From the NCBI RefSeq assembly GCF_000218895.1, contig NC_015703.1, forward strand, positions 2,307,001-2,371,000: a stretch of 64,000 bases of DNA, in the 5' to 3' direction. The position numbers and the translations under genes are program-made. Of this stretch, positions 26,712-34,637 are shown one piece after another; within the stretch, counting starts at the first letter, position 1; each line of letters begins with the position of its first letter. The stretch is from Runella slithyformis DSM 19594 (GTDB taxonomy: Bacteria; Bacteroidota; Bacteroidia; Cytophagales; Spirosomataceae). A model generated the notes under the pieces. The model did not search any database, had not been told where the DNA came from, and saw nothing but the letters and a program-made list of their open reading frames with translations.

Positions 26712-27461
26712 ATGAAAGTTCTTTATACGATTTGGTGCTTTTTTTGGCTTGTTCTGCTTTTTTTATTTCTCTTTCCCGCCATGTATCTGTGTTTACAAAG
26801 AGAACAATGGAAACCTTATGCACACCGGCTAAACCGACTTTGGGGCCAATTATTTTTTCCCTTGGCCGGTATCCGGCTTAGCATTGAGTATCGCAGTAAG
26901 CCGGACCCTCAGCAGGCCTACGTTTTTTGTGCCAACCATTTTTCGTATCTGGACATTGCGGTAATGGGCGTAATTCTGGAACATTATTTTGCTTTTGTAG
27001 GAAAAGCTGACGTTAAAAATATTCCTCTATTCGGGTATATGTTTAAAAACCTGCACATTCAGGTCAATCGCGACAGTACTCAAAGTCGCGTGTCCTCCCT
27101 CAATCGAGCCATCAAAACATTGGCGCAGGGAAGAAGTATCATGGTCTTTCCGGAAGGAGGAATCAAAGCAAAACAGCCACCTCAAATGCACCGACCTTTT
27201 ATGGATGGCGCATTTAAGATGGCTATTCAGCAGCAAGTGCCGATTGTTCCCATCAGCCTGCTGACAAACTATAAAATCTTACCCGACGTACATCCTATCC
27301 GAATGCACCGTTTTCCAATGCAGGCGATAGTACACGAAGCGATTCCTACGGTCGGCTTAACCCCTCAGGATGTTGTGTCGTTAAGAGACAAATGTTTCGG
27401 GGTCATCGACGACGAACTTAAAAAGCATGCTTTCCCTCAGAAGGAGGGAAGTAAAGAGTAA
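26712..27461 (+). CDS. plsC: 1-acyl-sn-glycerol-3-phosphate acyltransferase
   Basis: A 249-residue membrane-bound acyltransferase making phosphatidic acid. One N-terminal membrane segment (VLYTIWCFFWLVLLFLFLF) precedes the HX4D block NHFSYLD (His76, Asp81). The substrate-binding FPEGG motif is at ~146-150, and VPIVPISLL lies further on. The longer frame to 26613 would cover the 26614 divergent start, so ATG 26712 is chosen. It is a PlsC-type enzyme, though related lyso-lipid acyltransferases share these motifs. Confidence 0.88.
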   Translation: MKVLYTIWCFFWLVLLFLFLFPAMYLCLQREQWKPYAHRLNRLWGQLFFPLAGIRLSIEYRSKPDPQQAYVFCANHFSYLDIAVMGVILEHYFAFVGKADVKNIPLFGYMFKNLHIQVNRDSTQSRVSSLNRAIKTLAQGRSIMVFPEGGIKAKQPPQMHRPFMDGAFKMAIQQQVPIVPISLLTNYKILPDVHPIRMHRFPMQAIVHEAIPTVGLTPQDVVSLRDKCFGVIDDELKKHAFPQKEGSKE

Positions 27462-27493
27462 TCCGCAAACAAAAAGCAGTCAATTAGAAGCAA

Positions 27494-27733
27494 TTATGCG
27501 ACTGATTGACTGCCTGTATAGTTTTGCGAATACTCCAGAATGTTTGAAACAACACGGTTTGACGGCGTGCGTTCAAGTTTATTCATCAGGCTTTTTATCT
27601 CAAGCGTGTCGAGATAAAATTCCAACAGCTCTTGGTCACCGATTAAGGCATCTTCAATGAGCGTGTTTTCTTCCTCGGTTGTTTCTTCATAAACATACCG
27701 AATTACATCATCTGGGGTAAACGTTTGTATCAT
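27494..27733 (-). CDS. Small partner protein overlapping the ECF sigma gene
   Basis: A 79-residue acidic protein (MIQTFTPDDVIRYVYEETTE). It overlaps the 3' end of the sigma factor gene by 26 bp, so the two are translationally coupled. Position and size suggest an anti-sigma factor or modulator. It lacks the HxxxCxxC zinc motif of ZAS anti-sigma factors and has no membrane segment. The fold appears all-helical (ENTLIEDALIGDQELLEFYL, LEIKSLMNKLERTP). Function is inferred from context only. Confidence 0.65.
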   Translation of the reverse strand: MIQTFTPDDVIRYVYEETTEEENTLIEDALIGDQELLEFYLDTLEIKSLMNKLERTPSNRVVSNILEYSQNYTGSQSVA

Positions 27734-28307
27734 ATATAGGAACGCGTTTGCTGAGTTGCTTTCGCAAATTGATCAGCGCGTAACGCATTCTCCCTAGAGC
27801 CGTGTTGATACTCACTCCTGTGGCATCTGCAATTTCCTGAAAACTCATGTCTTCATAGTGCCGCATAATGAGCACCTCCCGCTGAGGATCAGGCAATCGT
27901 TGAATCAGTTCGCGTAGGTGTTCGTGCGTTTCCTGACGAATCTGAAGTGACTCAATGGAGTCCTCCGAAAAGTCTAACGTATTAAACACGTTGCTTCCGT
28001 CTTCAAACACTATTTCGGGGTAGCGTTTGTCGCGCCGAAAATGGTCAATAGCCAAATTGTGAGCAATTCTCAGTATCCACGGCAAAAACTTGCCCTCATC
28101 GTTATACTTACCGGATTTAATGGTTTCGACGGCTTTAACGAAGCTGTCCTGCATTAAATCCTCAGCCACGTACTGATCCTTAACAATCAAATAAATAGTG
28201 GTGTAAATCTTGGACTTGTGACGCTGAACGAGTTTTTCAAAGGCTTTTTCGTTGCCATGAACGTACAATGAAACCAGATCACTGTCGCTAACTTGGTACT
28301 TTTCCAT
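27708..28307 (-). CDS. ECF-type RNA polymerase sigma factor
   Basis: A 199-residue sigma-70 family regulator. Region 2 (KAFEKLVQRHKSKIYTTIYL, AEDLMQDSFVKAVE, PWILRIAHNLAIDHFRR) and region 4 (LPDPQREVLIMRHYEDMSF, FQEIADATGVSINTALGRMR) are complete, and the linker is short, as in ECF factors. ATG start at 28307. No TAnnTTTG element was found upstream, which would fit expression from a non-housekeeping promoter, but this is weak. The coupled 79-residue gene is its likely modulator. Confidence 0.92.
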   Translation of the reverse strand: MEKYQVSDSDLVSLYVHGNEKAFEKLVQRHKSKIYTTIYLIVKDQYVAEDLMQDSFVKAVETIKSGKYNDEGKFLPWILRIAHNLAIDHFRRDKRYPEIVFEDGSNVFNTLDFSEDSIESLQIRQETHEHLRELIQRLPDPQREVLIMRHYEDMSFQEIADATGVSINTALGRMRYALINLRKQLSKRVPIYDTNVYPR

Positions 28308-28607
28308 TTCAGTATGTACAATTAGTTAACGTAAACCTTTGTTTCGATATTGTAGCCCCTCGTTGTTTTAGATGAAGAAAATTATTTTGCGTCGTGTTTT
28401 ATGACTCAAAGATAAAACAATAAAAATTTATTGCGCAAGAGTTAGCCAAATTATTTTTAAAGTGTAAGAGAAACACCAAATATAATTCCGAGTATTCTCT
28501 TGAAACCAAAATTATTGTCGGTATTACACTTAATCAAGAAAAAATTGTATGAGTAGAAAATTTTTCAAGACACAATTTTATTGAATGAGTGTTTTTAATC
28601 TGTAAAA
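28308..28607. other. AT-rich intergenic region
   Basis: This 300-bp gap upstream of the sigma gene and downstream of hisA is clearly more AT-rich than its surroundings. It contains no ORF I can support. No strong hairpin, riboswitch motif or full promoter was seen. It is likely the 5' regulatory region of the ECF sigma gene. Confidence 0.4.
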
Positions 28608-29333
28608 CTACTTAAAAGACCATCGTTGAAGCTCTGCCAAAGTTACTTTCCCTTCATAAATAGCTTTGCCGACAATTACTCCAAAAAGCTTCATATCCGC
28701 CAAAATTTCGATATCTCCCAAATTGCTTACGCCTCCGCTGGCTATGATTTGTATGCCCGGGCATTGGTCCTGCATATTTCGGTATAACTCAAAAGAAGGC
28801 CCTTCCAATAAACCGTCTTTGGCTACATCCGTACTGATGGTATATTTTGCGCCTTTTTCAACCCATTTCTGGACAAAGTCATACACCCACAGCTCCGTAC
28901 CTTCTTCCCATCCGCTGACGGCGACGCGCTCATTGCGGGCGTCGGCCCCTAAGATGATTTTATCGCCTCCATAAATAGAGAGCCATTTTTCGAATACGTC
29001 CGGTTTTTTTACGGCAATACTGCCGCCCGTGACCTGTTGGGCCCCTGATTCAAACACTACGCGCAGGTCATCTTCCGACTGTACACCCCCACCAAAATCA
29101 ACGTGTAATCCGGTTTTGGTCGCAATGGTTTCCAATACTTTCCAGTTGATTACTTTCTTGGCTTTGGCTCCGTCCAGGTCTACGAGGTGCAATCGGGTGA
29201 GTCCGGCATCTTCAAATTCCATGGCTACCTCCAGCGGATGTTCGTTGTAAATTTTCTTTTGGCCGTAATCGCCCTGGGTCAGGCGTACGCATTTGCCTTC
29301 TATAATATCGATGGCGGGGATGATATGAAACAT
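28608..29333 (-). CDS. hisA: Phosphoribosylformimino-5-aminoimidazole carboxamide ribotide isomerase
   Basis: Fourth enzyme of histidine synthesis, an Amadori isomerase with a (beta-alpha)8 barrel of 241 residues. It has the N-terminal IIPAIDIIEGKCVRLTQGD with catalytic Asp9, and the second half-barrel catalytic region ISTDVAKDGLLEGPS. The phosphate-binding motifs VDFGGGVQ and IASGGVS are also present. It stands alone with its own -7 element, away from hisH at 20267-20854. ATG start at 29333. Confidence 0.94.
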   Translation of the reverse strand: MFHIIPAIDIIEGKCVRLTQGDYGQKKIYNEHPLEVAMEFEDAGLTRLHLVDLDGAKAKKVINWKVLETIATKTGLHVDFGGGVQSEDDLRVVFESGAQQVTGGSIAVKKPDVFEKWLSIYGGDKIILGADARNERVAVSGWEEGTELWVYDFVQKWVEKGAKYTISTDVAKDGLLEGPSFELYRNMQDQCPGIQIIASGGVSNLGDIEILADMKLFGVIVGKAIYEGKVTLAELQRWSFK

Positions 29334-29350
29334 TTTAGTTTATTTTCCGG

Positions 29351-29358
29351 CAAATATA
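29351..29358 (-). promoter_or_regulatory. Candidate -7 element for hisA
   Basis: TATATTTG on the minus strand matches TAnnTTTG, 18 bp upstream of the hisA ATG and just past the stop of the TPR gene. No TTG at the right distance upstream was found, so hisA may also receive read-through from the TPR gene. Confidence 0.4.
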
Positions 29359-29366
29359 CCACCTTT

Positions 29367-32300
29367 TTATAACGCCTGAAGGCTCTTTGCAATGGCTTTT
29401 ATTTTTTCTACAAATGCTTTTTCTTCCGGCTCACCGAGAGAATGTAAGGTTTGATAAACGGCAAGGATGGATTCGAACTGTTTTTTATTAGATGACAAAC
29501 GACTCATCCAACCCGTTGAAAGTTCCTTTTTGAGTTCTTCAATGAGATAAAAACCATTTTGCCACGCTAAGGTACTTTCTTCTAAAGCACAGAATAACTC
29601 ATGTGCAGCATAGAGACTTTCTTTGGCGGGTATGACAGCTACCGATGCACGGCACGAGTATGCCCGCCCCCGCCACATAAGCACTTCTGCATAAAGGTCT
29701 TGGTCTTCCAGTTGTTGGGTAGGGTTTAGTTTTTGATAGAGCACTTCAAAATCACTACAAGCATGCAGCACTCCCTCCCATTGTTTAAGTTCTGCTTGGT
29801 GTATTATTTTTTGGTAAGCATTGCTGATTTTGGCTATCTCTTCCTTGAAAAAAGCAGCTATTTTGCGTAGCTTAAACAAGTATTGATGACTCTCAGGATG
29901 CATAGGGTGCTGCTCAAAGAGATGGATGACCTGCAACACTGTATCATTATAGGGTTTGTCTTGCTTTTTTTGTAGTAAAGCGTACGAATACAACGTTTTC
30001 GCCCAATCTATTTCAAATGCTTGGGGTTGTACTTGGGCCAATCGCTTATAGATGTCTAAGGCTTTTCGGTAATAGCTTTCACTTTCGTCATAGCATTGAA
30101 GGGAAGAGTACAAGTTGCCCAGGTTATGGTAAGTCATGCTCAAATCAGCCTCAAAGGCTTGGGGTTGTACTTGGGCCAATCGCTCTCTGATTGCTAAAGC
30201 TTTTCGGTAATAGCTTTCGCTTTCGTCATAGCGTTGAAGGGAGGAGTACAAACTGCCCAGGTTATGGAAAGTATGGCTCAGATAAGCCTCAAAGGCTTGG
30301 GGTTGTACTTGGGCCAATCGCTCTCTGATTGCTAAGGCTTTTCGGTAATAGCTTTCGCTTTCATCATAGCGTTGAAGGAAAGAGTACAAGTTGCCCAGGT
30401 TATGGTAAGTCATGCTCAAATCAGCCTCAAAGGCTTGGGGTTGTACTTGGGCCAATCGCTCTCTGATTGCTAAGGCTTTTCGGTAATAGCTTTCGCTTTC
30501 ATCATAACGTTGAAGGGAGGAGTACAAGTGGCCCAGGTTATGGAAAGTATGGCTCAGATAAGCCTCAAAGGCTTGGGGTTGTACTTGGGCCAATCGCTCT
30601 CTGATTGCTAAGGCTTTTCGGTAATAGCTTTCGCTTTCATCATAGCGTTGAAGGGAGGAGTACAAGTGGCCCAGGTTATGGAAAGTATGGCTCAGATAAG
30701 CCTCAAAGGCTTGGGGTTGTACTTGGGCCAATCGCTCTCTGATTGCTAAGGCTTTTCGGTAATAGCTTTCACTTTCGTCATAGCGTTGAAGGGAAGAGCA
30801 CAAATTGCCCAGGTTATGGAAAGTATGGCTTAGATAAGCCTCAAAGGCTTGGGGTTGTACTTGGGCCAATCGCTCTATGATTGCTAAGGCTTTTCGGTGA
30901 TAGCTTTCGCTTTCGTCATAGCGTTGAAGGGAAGAGTACAAATTGCCTAGGTTATGGTAAGTCATGCTCAAATCAGCCTCAAAGGCTTGGGGTTGTACTT
31001 GGGCCAATCGCTCTCTGATGTCTAAGGCTTTTCGGTAATAGCTTTCGCTTTCGTCATAGCGTTGAAGGGAAGAGTACAAACTGCCCAGGTTATGGTAAGT
31101 CATGCTCAAATCAGCCTCAAAGGCTTGGGGTTGTACTTGGGCCAATCGCTCTATGATGTCTAAGGCTTTTCGGTAATAGCTTTCGCTTTCGTCATAGCGT
31201 TGAAGGGAGGAGTACAAGTGGCCCAGGTTATGGAAAGTATGGCTTAGATAAGCCTCAAAGGCTTGGGGTTGTACTTGGGCCAATCGCTCTCTGATTGCTA
31301 AGGCTTTTCGGTAATAGCTTTCGCTTTCATCATAGCGTTGAAGGGAGGAGTACAAGTTGCCCAAGTTAAGAGCCAATCGAGCCTTTTCGGGTTCTGTTTG
31401 GGTGTGGCTGAGGGCGTTTTTTAAGCTATCGGCTTGGGCATGTAGCTGCTGAGTAGTGGCATAAAAATTGGCCAATGCTTCCCAACGCTCCATAAACGGG
31501 CGGTACTCGGTGGCTTTTTGGTAGCACTTTTCGGCTTCGTCGGTATGGGCCAGGGCCAGCCAAATCTGCCCTCGTAGCAGCCACTTATCGCCCACGAGTT
31601 GGGTAGTTTGGGTGGCTTCGTAGGCTTCGTCTTGGTCAAGCCAATCTAAGGCTTCTTCCCATTGTTCGGCTTTAATCAGTTCATAAACAGGCTGAAAAAC
31701 TGCTTTATTATTATCTTGTTTAGCTTGCTTTTGAAGGGTTTTTATTGACTCGTTGGCAGAGGCCAATAGACTTTCAAGATTTTTTATTTGTTGATTAGTG
31801 GCAGCAATAGCGCGATTGTGGTCGGTTTCTTGTTGGTTAATATTTTGTCGAAGTGCTTCGTGCCGGTCAAAAATCGTTTTAAAATCTGCTTCTTTTTGAG
31901 CTAAAGCCTGTTTTAGCTCAGCTATTTTGACTTTGCTTAATTGGGCCTCTTGTAGCTTCTGCCGCAAGTTATTAGCCTCGGTTTGCAGCTTTTGAGTTTC
32001 TTCCTGCAAGTCAAATAAGCGGGCTTTGAGGGGAACGAGCTTTTCTTCATTGGCTTGGTTTTGTTGGTTTATATCAGCTTGCACAGTTATTTTCTCGGCA
32101 GTTACAATGATTTCCAAGAGTCTCCGCCTTACGAGCGGAAACAATTTTTCGTTAGTAGTTGGTACCGCTGTTTTTGGCTTTTCTTTATCTGTAAAATCTA
32201 TCCAGTGACAGTAACCGTACTTGTTTTTTAGTAGTGATACACAAAACTTGTTAAGGGAATCATCAGTCGGGTTATTGCCTTCTAATCCCATCAACCTATC

Positions 32301-32495
32301 TTGGGCATTATCGGCTGTTCCAAAGCCTTTTAAGTTTTGATTAGCCAAATAACTATTAATATCGTCTATTTTGTTTGCAAACTCACTCTCTTTTACTTCT
32401 GCCCCCACACAAATCGTACTGCACACTTCATACTTCACCAAGGCCTTAAACAGCGCAAGCAGGTAAGGGTTTCTAGGTTGTGTTTTCTCTTTCAT
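29367..32495 (-). CDS. Large coiled-coil and TPR repeat protein
   Basis: A 1042-residue soluble protein without signal peptide or membrane segment. Residues 1-~105 form a small globular domain I do not recognise (NPYLLALFKALVKYEVCSTI, DRLMGLEGNNPTDDSLNKF). Residues ~130-260 are a Gln/Glu/Lys-rich coiled coil. TPR-like helices follow (WLLRGQIWLALAHTDEAEKC). Then come ten near-identical 46-residue TPR units (LYSSLQRYDESESYYRKAL...), and a helical C-terminal ~170 residues. TPR stacks bind partner proteins. The N-terminal module plus coiled coil may be an adaptor or signalling head, but I will not assign a role. ATG at 32495. Confidence 0.85.
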   Translation of the reverse strand: MKEKTQPRNPYLLALFKALVKYEVCSTICVGAEVKESEFANKIDDINSYLANQNLKGFGTADNAQDRLMGLEGNNPTDDSLNKFCVSLLKNKYGYCHWIDFTDKEKPKTAVPTTNEKLFPLVRRRLLEIIVTAEKITVQADINQQNQANEEKLVPLKARLFDLQEETQKLQTEANNLRQKLQEAQLSKVKIAELKQALAQKEADFKTIFDRHEALRQNINQQETDHNRAIAATNQQIKNLESLLASANESIKTLQKQAKQDNNKAVFQPVYELIKAEQWEEALDWLDQDEAYEATQTTQLVGDKWLLRGQIWLALAHTDEAEKCYQKATEYRPFMERWEALANFYATTQQLHAQADSLKNALSHTQTEPEKARLALNLGNLYSSLQRYDESESYYRKALAIRERLAQVQPQAFEAYLSHTFHNLGHLYSSLQRYDESESYYRKALDIIERLAQVQPQAFEADLSMTYHNLGSLYSSLQRYDESESYYRKALDIRERLAQVQPQAFEADLSMTYHNLGNLYSSLQRYDESESYHRKALAIIERLAQVQPQAFEAYLSHTFHNLGNLCSSLQRYDESESYYRKALAIRERLAQVQPQAFEAYLSHTFHNLGHLYSSLQRYDESESYYRKALAIRERLAQVQPQAFEAYLSHTFHNLGHLYSSLQRYDESESYYRKALAIRERLAQVQPQAFEADLSMTYHNLGNLYSFLQRYDESESYYRKALAIRERLAQVQPQAFEAYLSHTFHNLGSLYSSLQRYDESESYYRKALAIRERLAQVQPQAFEADLSMTYHNLGNLYSSLQCYDESESYYRKALDIYKRLAQVQPQAFEIDWAKTLYSYALLQKKQDKPYNDTVLQVIHLFEQHPMHPESHQYLFKLRKIAAFFKEEIAKISNAYQKIIHQAELKQWEGVLHACSDFEVLYQKLNPTQQLEDQDLYAEVLMWRGRAYSCRASVAVIPAKESLYAAHELFCALEESTLAWQNGFYLIEELKKELSTGWMSRLSSNKKQFESILAVYQTLHSLGEPEEKAFVEKIKAIAKSLQAL
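30012..31372 (-). repeat. Ten tandem 138-bp repeats encoding 46-residue TPR units
   Basis: The segment GCTTTTCGGT recurs at 30061, 30199, 30337, 30475, 30613, 30751, 30889, 31027, 31165 and 31303, an exact 138-bp period that keeps the reading frame. Copies differ at a few sites that fall into discrete alternatives: ADLSMTYHNLG or AYLSHTFHNLG, and AIRER, AIIER, DIIER or DIRER. The alternatives are shuffled between copies, so the array looks homogenised by gene conversion or slippage. Copy number is probably variable between strains. Confidence 0.95.
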
Positions 32496-32691
32496 TGAAT
32501 TTAGGGTAGTGTCCTAAAAAAGGACATTTATGGTCTTGCGTCAGGACTTTTATAGGTAAGTACTTTGCCTCAGTCAAACGCACGGTCACGTGTTTTTGAC
32601 CAATGTTAAAAAGCTTCCGCTCGCCCACAATTGCGAAGGCTAACTTTAACTGCACCCTGGGCACGTGCACAATTTAATCATTATGTCAATT
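32496..32691. other. Divergent intergenic region with an ORF-like fragment
   Basis: This gap lies between the TPR gene (minus) and the lipoprotein fragment (plus). It contains a small palindrome GTCCTAAAAAAGGAC (32512-32526), two CACGTG hexamers, and an imperfect hairpin around 32607-32640. On the minus strand it is open as a 65-codon frame (VQLKLAFAIVGERKLFNIGQ...) that runs into the TPR start region in another frame. That frame looks like a decayed gene fragment or conserved leader, but I cannot identify it. Confidence 0.35.
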
Positions 32692-33099
32692 ATGTCAAAT
32701 TCATTTAATTCCGCAGTAGTAGCTTTCGTGGCGGTAGCGGTCATCTTTGGGTGCAAAGATGTGTCAGACAAAGGAATCGTACCGCACCAAGCGGTACAAA
32801 CGGCGGCAGATTCGTCTGCGGTAGTAACAGTACACAGCCCGTCGCGCTTGGGGGCAGCCCTTTATGTGGGCTATGCCTGTACTCCCAAAGTGAATACAGG
32901 CACTGCATCTTCAAAAGTAACGCTTAAAACGAGTTGCGCTACTTTTAACGCCGGTTTGATCGCCAAAGTAACAAGCCTGAGCGGAAGTATTGCTAAGATA
33001 ACGGTCTCCCTTGCGGATGGTAAGACCTTAGGCAAAGACGGTACTGCACGGTTAAAACTAACCAATGTGTGTGGCACAGAGGTCGGCAATGTGGCCTTT
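32692..33099 (+). pseudogene. N-terminal half of an IS-interrupted M23 lipoprotein gene
   Basis: From ATG 32692 (an alternative ATG is at 32683) the frame encodes a lipoprotein leader (VVAFVAVAVIFGCKD, lipobox Cys). A beta-sandwich, Ig-like segment follows (GTASSKVTLKTSCATFNAGL to GTARLKLTNVCGTEVGN). At 33100 the host sequence is broken by the IS. The frame runs on into the IS for ten codons and stops at 33129. Removing the element joins VGNVAF to TVGLTHTQ in frame (see 34638-35299). The intact protein would be about 355 residues: lipoprotein, beta-domain and M23 peptidase. As it stands, only a truncated lipoprotein could be made. Confidence 0.75.
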
Positions 33100-33100
33100 A

Positions 33101-33118
33101 AACATGAGTCATCCCGAA
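33101..33118 (+). repeat. IS left terminal inverted repeat
   Basis: AACATGAGTCATCCCGAA, an exact reverse complement of 34620-34637. It is preceded by host TTTA. Confidence 0.85.
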
Positions 33119-33129
33119 TTTTAGGGTAA

Positions 33130-33186
33130 AAAAGAACCTCCTTGTAATTTTGAGAGTCACTACAAACTCAAAAACAGGGAGGTCTT
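33130..33186 (+). other. Stem-loop directly upstream of the transposase start
   Basis: Outer arms AAAGAACCTCC and GGGAGGTCTTT pair with one bulge. Inner arms TTTTGAG and CTCAAAA pair within the loop. The structure ends 3-4 bp before the transposase ATG at 33190. In many IS elements such a hairpin hides the transposase start from read-through transcripts; this role is inferred here. Confidence 0.55.
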
Positions 33187-33189
33187 TTT

Positions 33190-34552
33190 ATGTTCCGAAC
33201 AATACTACAAAACAAGCGTAAAAACGCTTCAAAGTCAAGAGCTTCCGGCTTCATTTTAGAGCAAGGACATCGGTATCTACACCCGCTTCAACTTCGCTTA
33301 GATGACTTGATTGATACCCGTTTAGTGGGGACATTCTATGATTTATTTATGGCAATATTGATGTTTCGCCATAATAGGATGGGGTTGTTATTGAGCGAGT
33401 TAGGAGGCTATATTTGTGGTTTAGCGCACGCTCCTGCCGGTACAAAGCGTATCAGCAACCTACTTCGCTGTAAAAAATGGACTTCTACATTGATTGACGA
33501 GTTTTTCTTTGAACGTAGCCGTCAGCGTATCAAGGTTTTGGAATCCAATGGTCAACGACCTCTACTGCTCTGGGACGAGAGTAAGATTGAGAAGAGTGAA
33601 TCATGGTTTTTGGAAGGCTTATGCAGTGTGGAAAGCAGTAAAGGCAAAAGATTGACCAAAATAAGAAAAGGCTTTTATAAACCACCTGCTCAACGCATTT
33701 GTGTGCCCGGCTTTCATTGGACAGCTACCCTTTTGTCAGCTTTGGGACAAACTCCGAGTGTCTGTCAGATGAGTTGGTGGACATCCAGGGGTAAATATCA
33801 GGAAGTAGGGACTAACATCATCTTTCGGATGCTCAAAAAACTCCATAAAACCATTGGAAGCGGGGTTTTGCATGTGTTAGACCGTGGCTATGCCAATGCC
33901 TGGACGATTGAATGGATGGATGAGTTTAAGCAGGACTTTTTAGTACGTTGGAAGAAAACACACCTGTTGTGCCAAGCTGAAAAAGGAACCAAACAGACAC
34001 ACTTACTGGCGCGCTCTTTCAAAGCCGTTGGGCGTAAAATACTCCGTGATAAGCAACGAAAAATCAGTAAGTATGTCACGATCGCTTGTACACAGGTCAC
34101 TCATGGTGATTTTAAAGATAAACCTCTATGGCTCATTATTGTGCGTGACAAAAAAAGCTTACAGCCTCCTATGTACCTGTTAACTTCCATTGCCATTACC
34201 AATACCCGACTGGCTTGGGAGATGTGTCATTCTTATATGCACCGCTGGAACATTGATCGGACTGCCGACGCAGCAGGCCTTCAGATGTAATAAAGCCGAG
34301 TTGGGGATGGAGTCACCAAGACTTTGGTTGTGGGAAAACAGGCTCAAATTACTGGCAATTGTCGCATTGGTCTATGATTTTTTGCTGATGTTATTGCGAA
34401 ATTGGAGTCATTGGATACCTCTTTTTCTTAGACATTGGTGCCATAGAACAGGAAATCGGTACCGAAATGCTTCGATACCGATTTACAGATTAAGAATCAC
34501 CATCTCTCATGCGCTTTATGCTGCCTGCTGCGCTTGCCAATCTTCGGGATGA
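33190..34552 (+). pseudogene. IS4-like DDE transposase, frameshifted
   Basis: The first frame (33190-34290) encodes a DDE transposase with candidate catalytic Asp residues in LLLWDESKIEKSE and VLHVLDRGYAN. It ends abnormally as RWNIDRTADAAGLQM. The rest of the protein (QQAFRCNKAELGMESPRLW, then LLAIVALVYDFLLMLLRNW) is in the next frame to 34552. IS4-family enzymes carry Y(2)R(3)E(6)K here (Y-MH-R-WNI-E-QAFRCN-K). The simplest reading is a ~16-bp insertion near 34257-34272 that removes the catalytic Glu and shifts the frame. A programmed frameshift is unlikely because the motif itself is lost. Confidence 0.8.
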
Positions 34553-34635
34553 CTCATGTTTACAGATTAAGAATCACCATCTCTCATGCGCTTTATGCTG
34601 CCTGCTGCGCTTGCCAATCTTCGGGATGACTCATG
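34482..34635 (+). repeat. 77-bp tandem duplication of the IS right end
   Basis: Bases 34482-34558 and 34559-34635 are two copies of a 77-bp unit beginning TTTACAGATTAAG and ending GACTCATG. TTTACAG also occurs in the host directly after the IS (34637-34643), so slippage between these 7-bp microhomologies could have made the duplication. It doubles the right terminal repeat (a second copy at 34543-34560). Confidence 0.92.
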
Positions 34636-34637
34636 TT
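34620..34637 (+). repeat. IS right terminal inverted repeat
   Basis: TTCGGGATGACTCATGTT, an exact reverse complement of the left repeat at 33101-33118. It is followed by host TTACAG. A second copy lies at 34543-34560 because of the 77-bp duplication. Confidence 0.85.

Larger units (their letters stand above)
33101..34637 (+). mobile_element. Defective IS4-like insertion sequence
   Basis: An element of about 1.54 kb with perfect 18-bp terminal inverted repeats (AACATGAGTCATCCCGAA at 33101-33118 and its complement at 34620-34637). It is flanked by TTA on both sides (TTTA if the right end is taken one base earlier). Deleting it with one TTA/TTTA copy restores an in-frame host gene. It carries one transposase gene, which is broken. 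The right end is partly duplicated in tandem. The inverted repeats, target repeat and IS4-type signature in the transposase agree; the exact IS name is not assigned. Confidence 0.85.

Noticed and set aside
27427-27660. 77-codon plus-strand frame after plsC
   Set aside because: It is antisense to the sigma partner gene, which has coupling and a clear start. The plus frame has no protein-like features.
30012-31372. Regularly spaced repeats that could suggest a CRISPR array
   Set aside because: The 138-bp period is in frame within a TPR gene, and there are no unique spacers.
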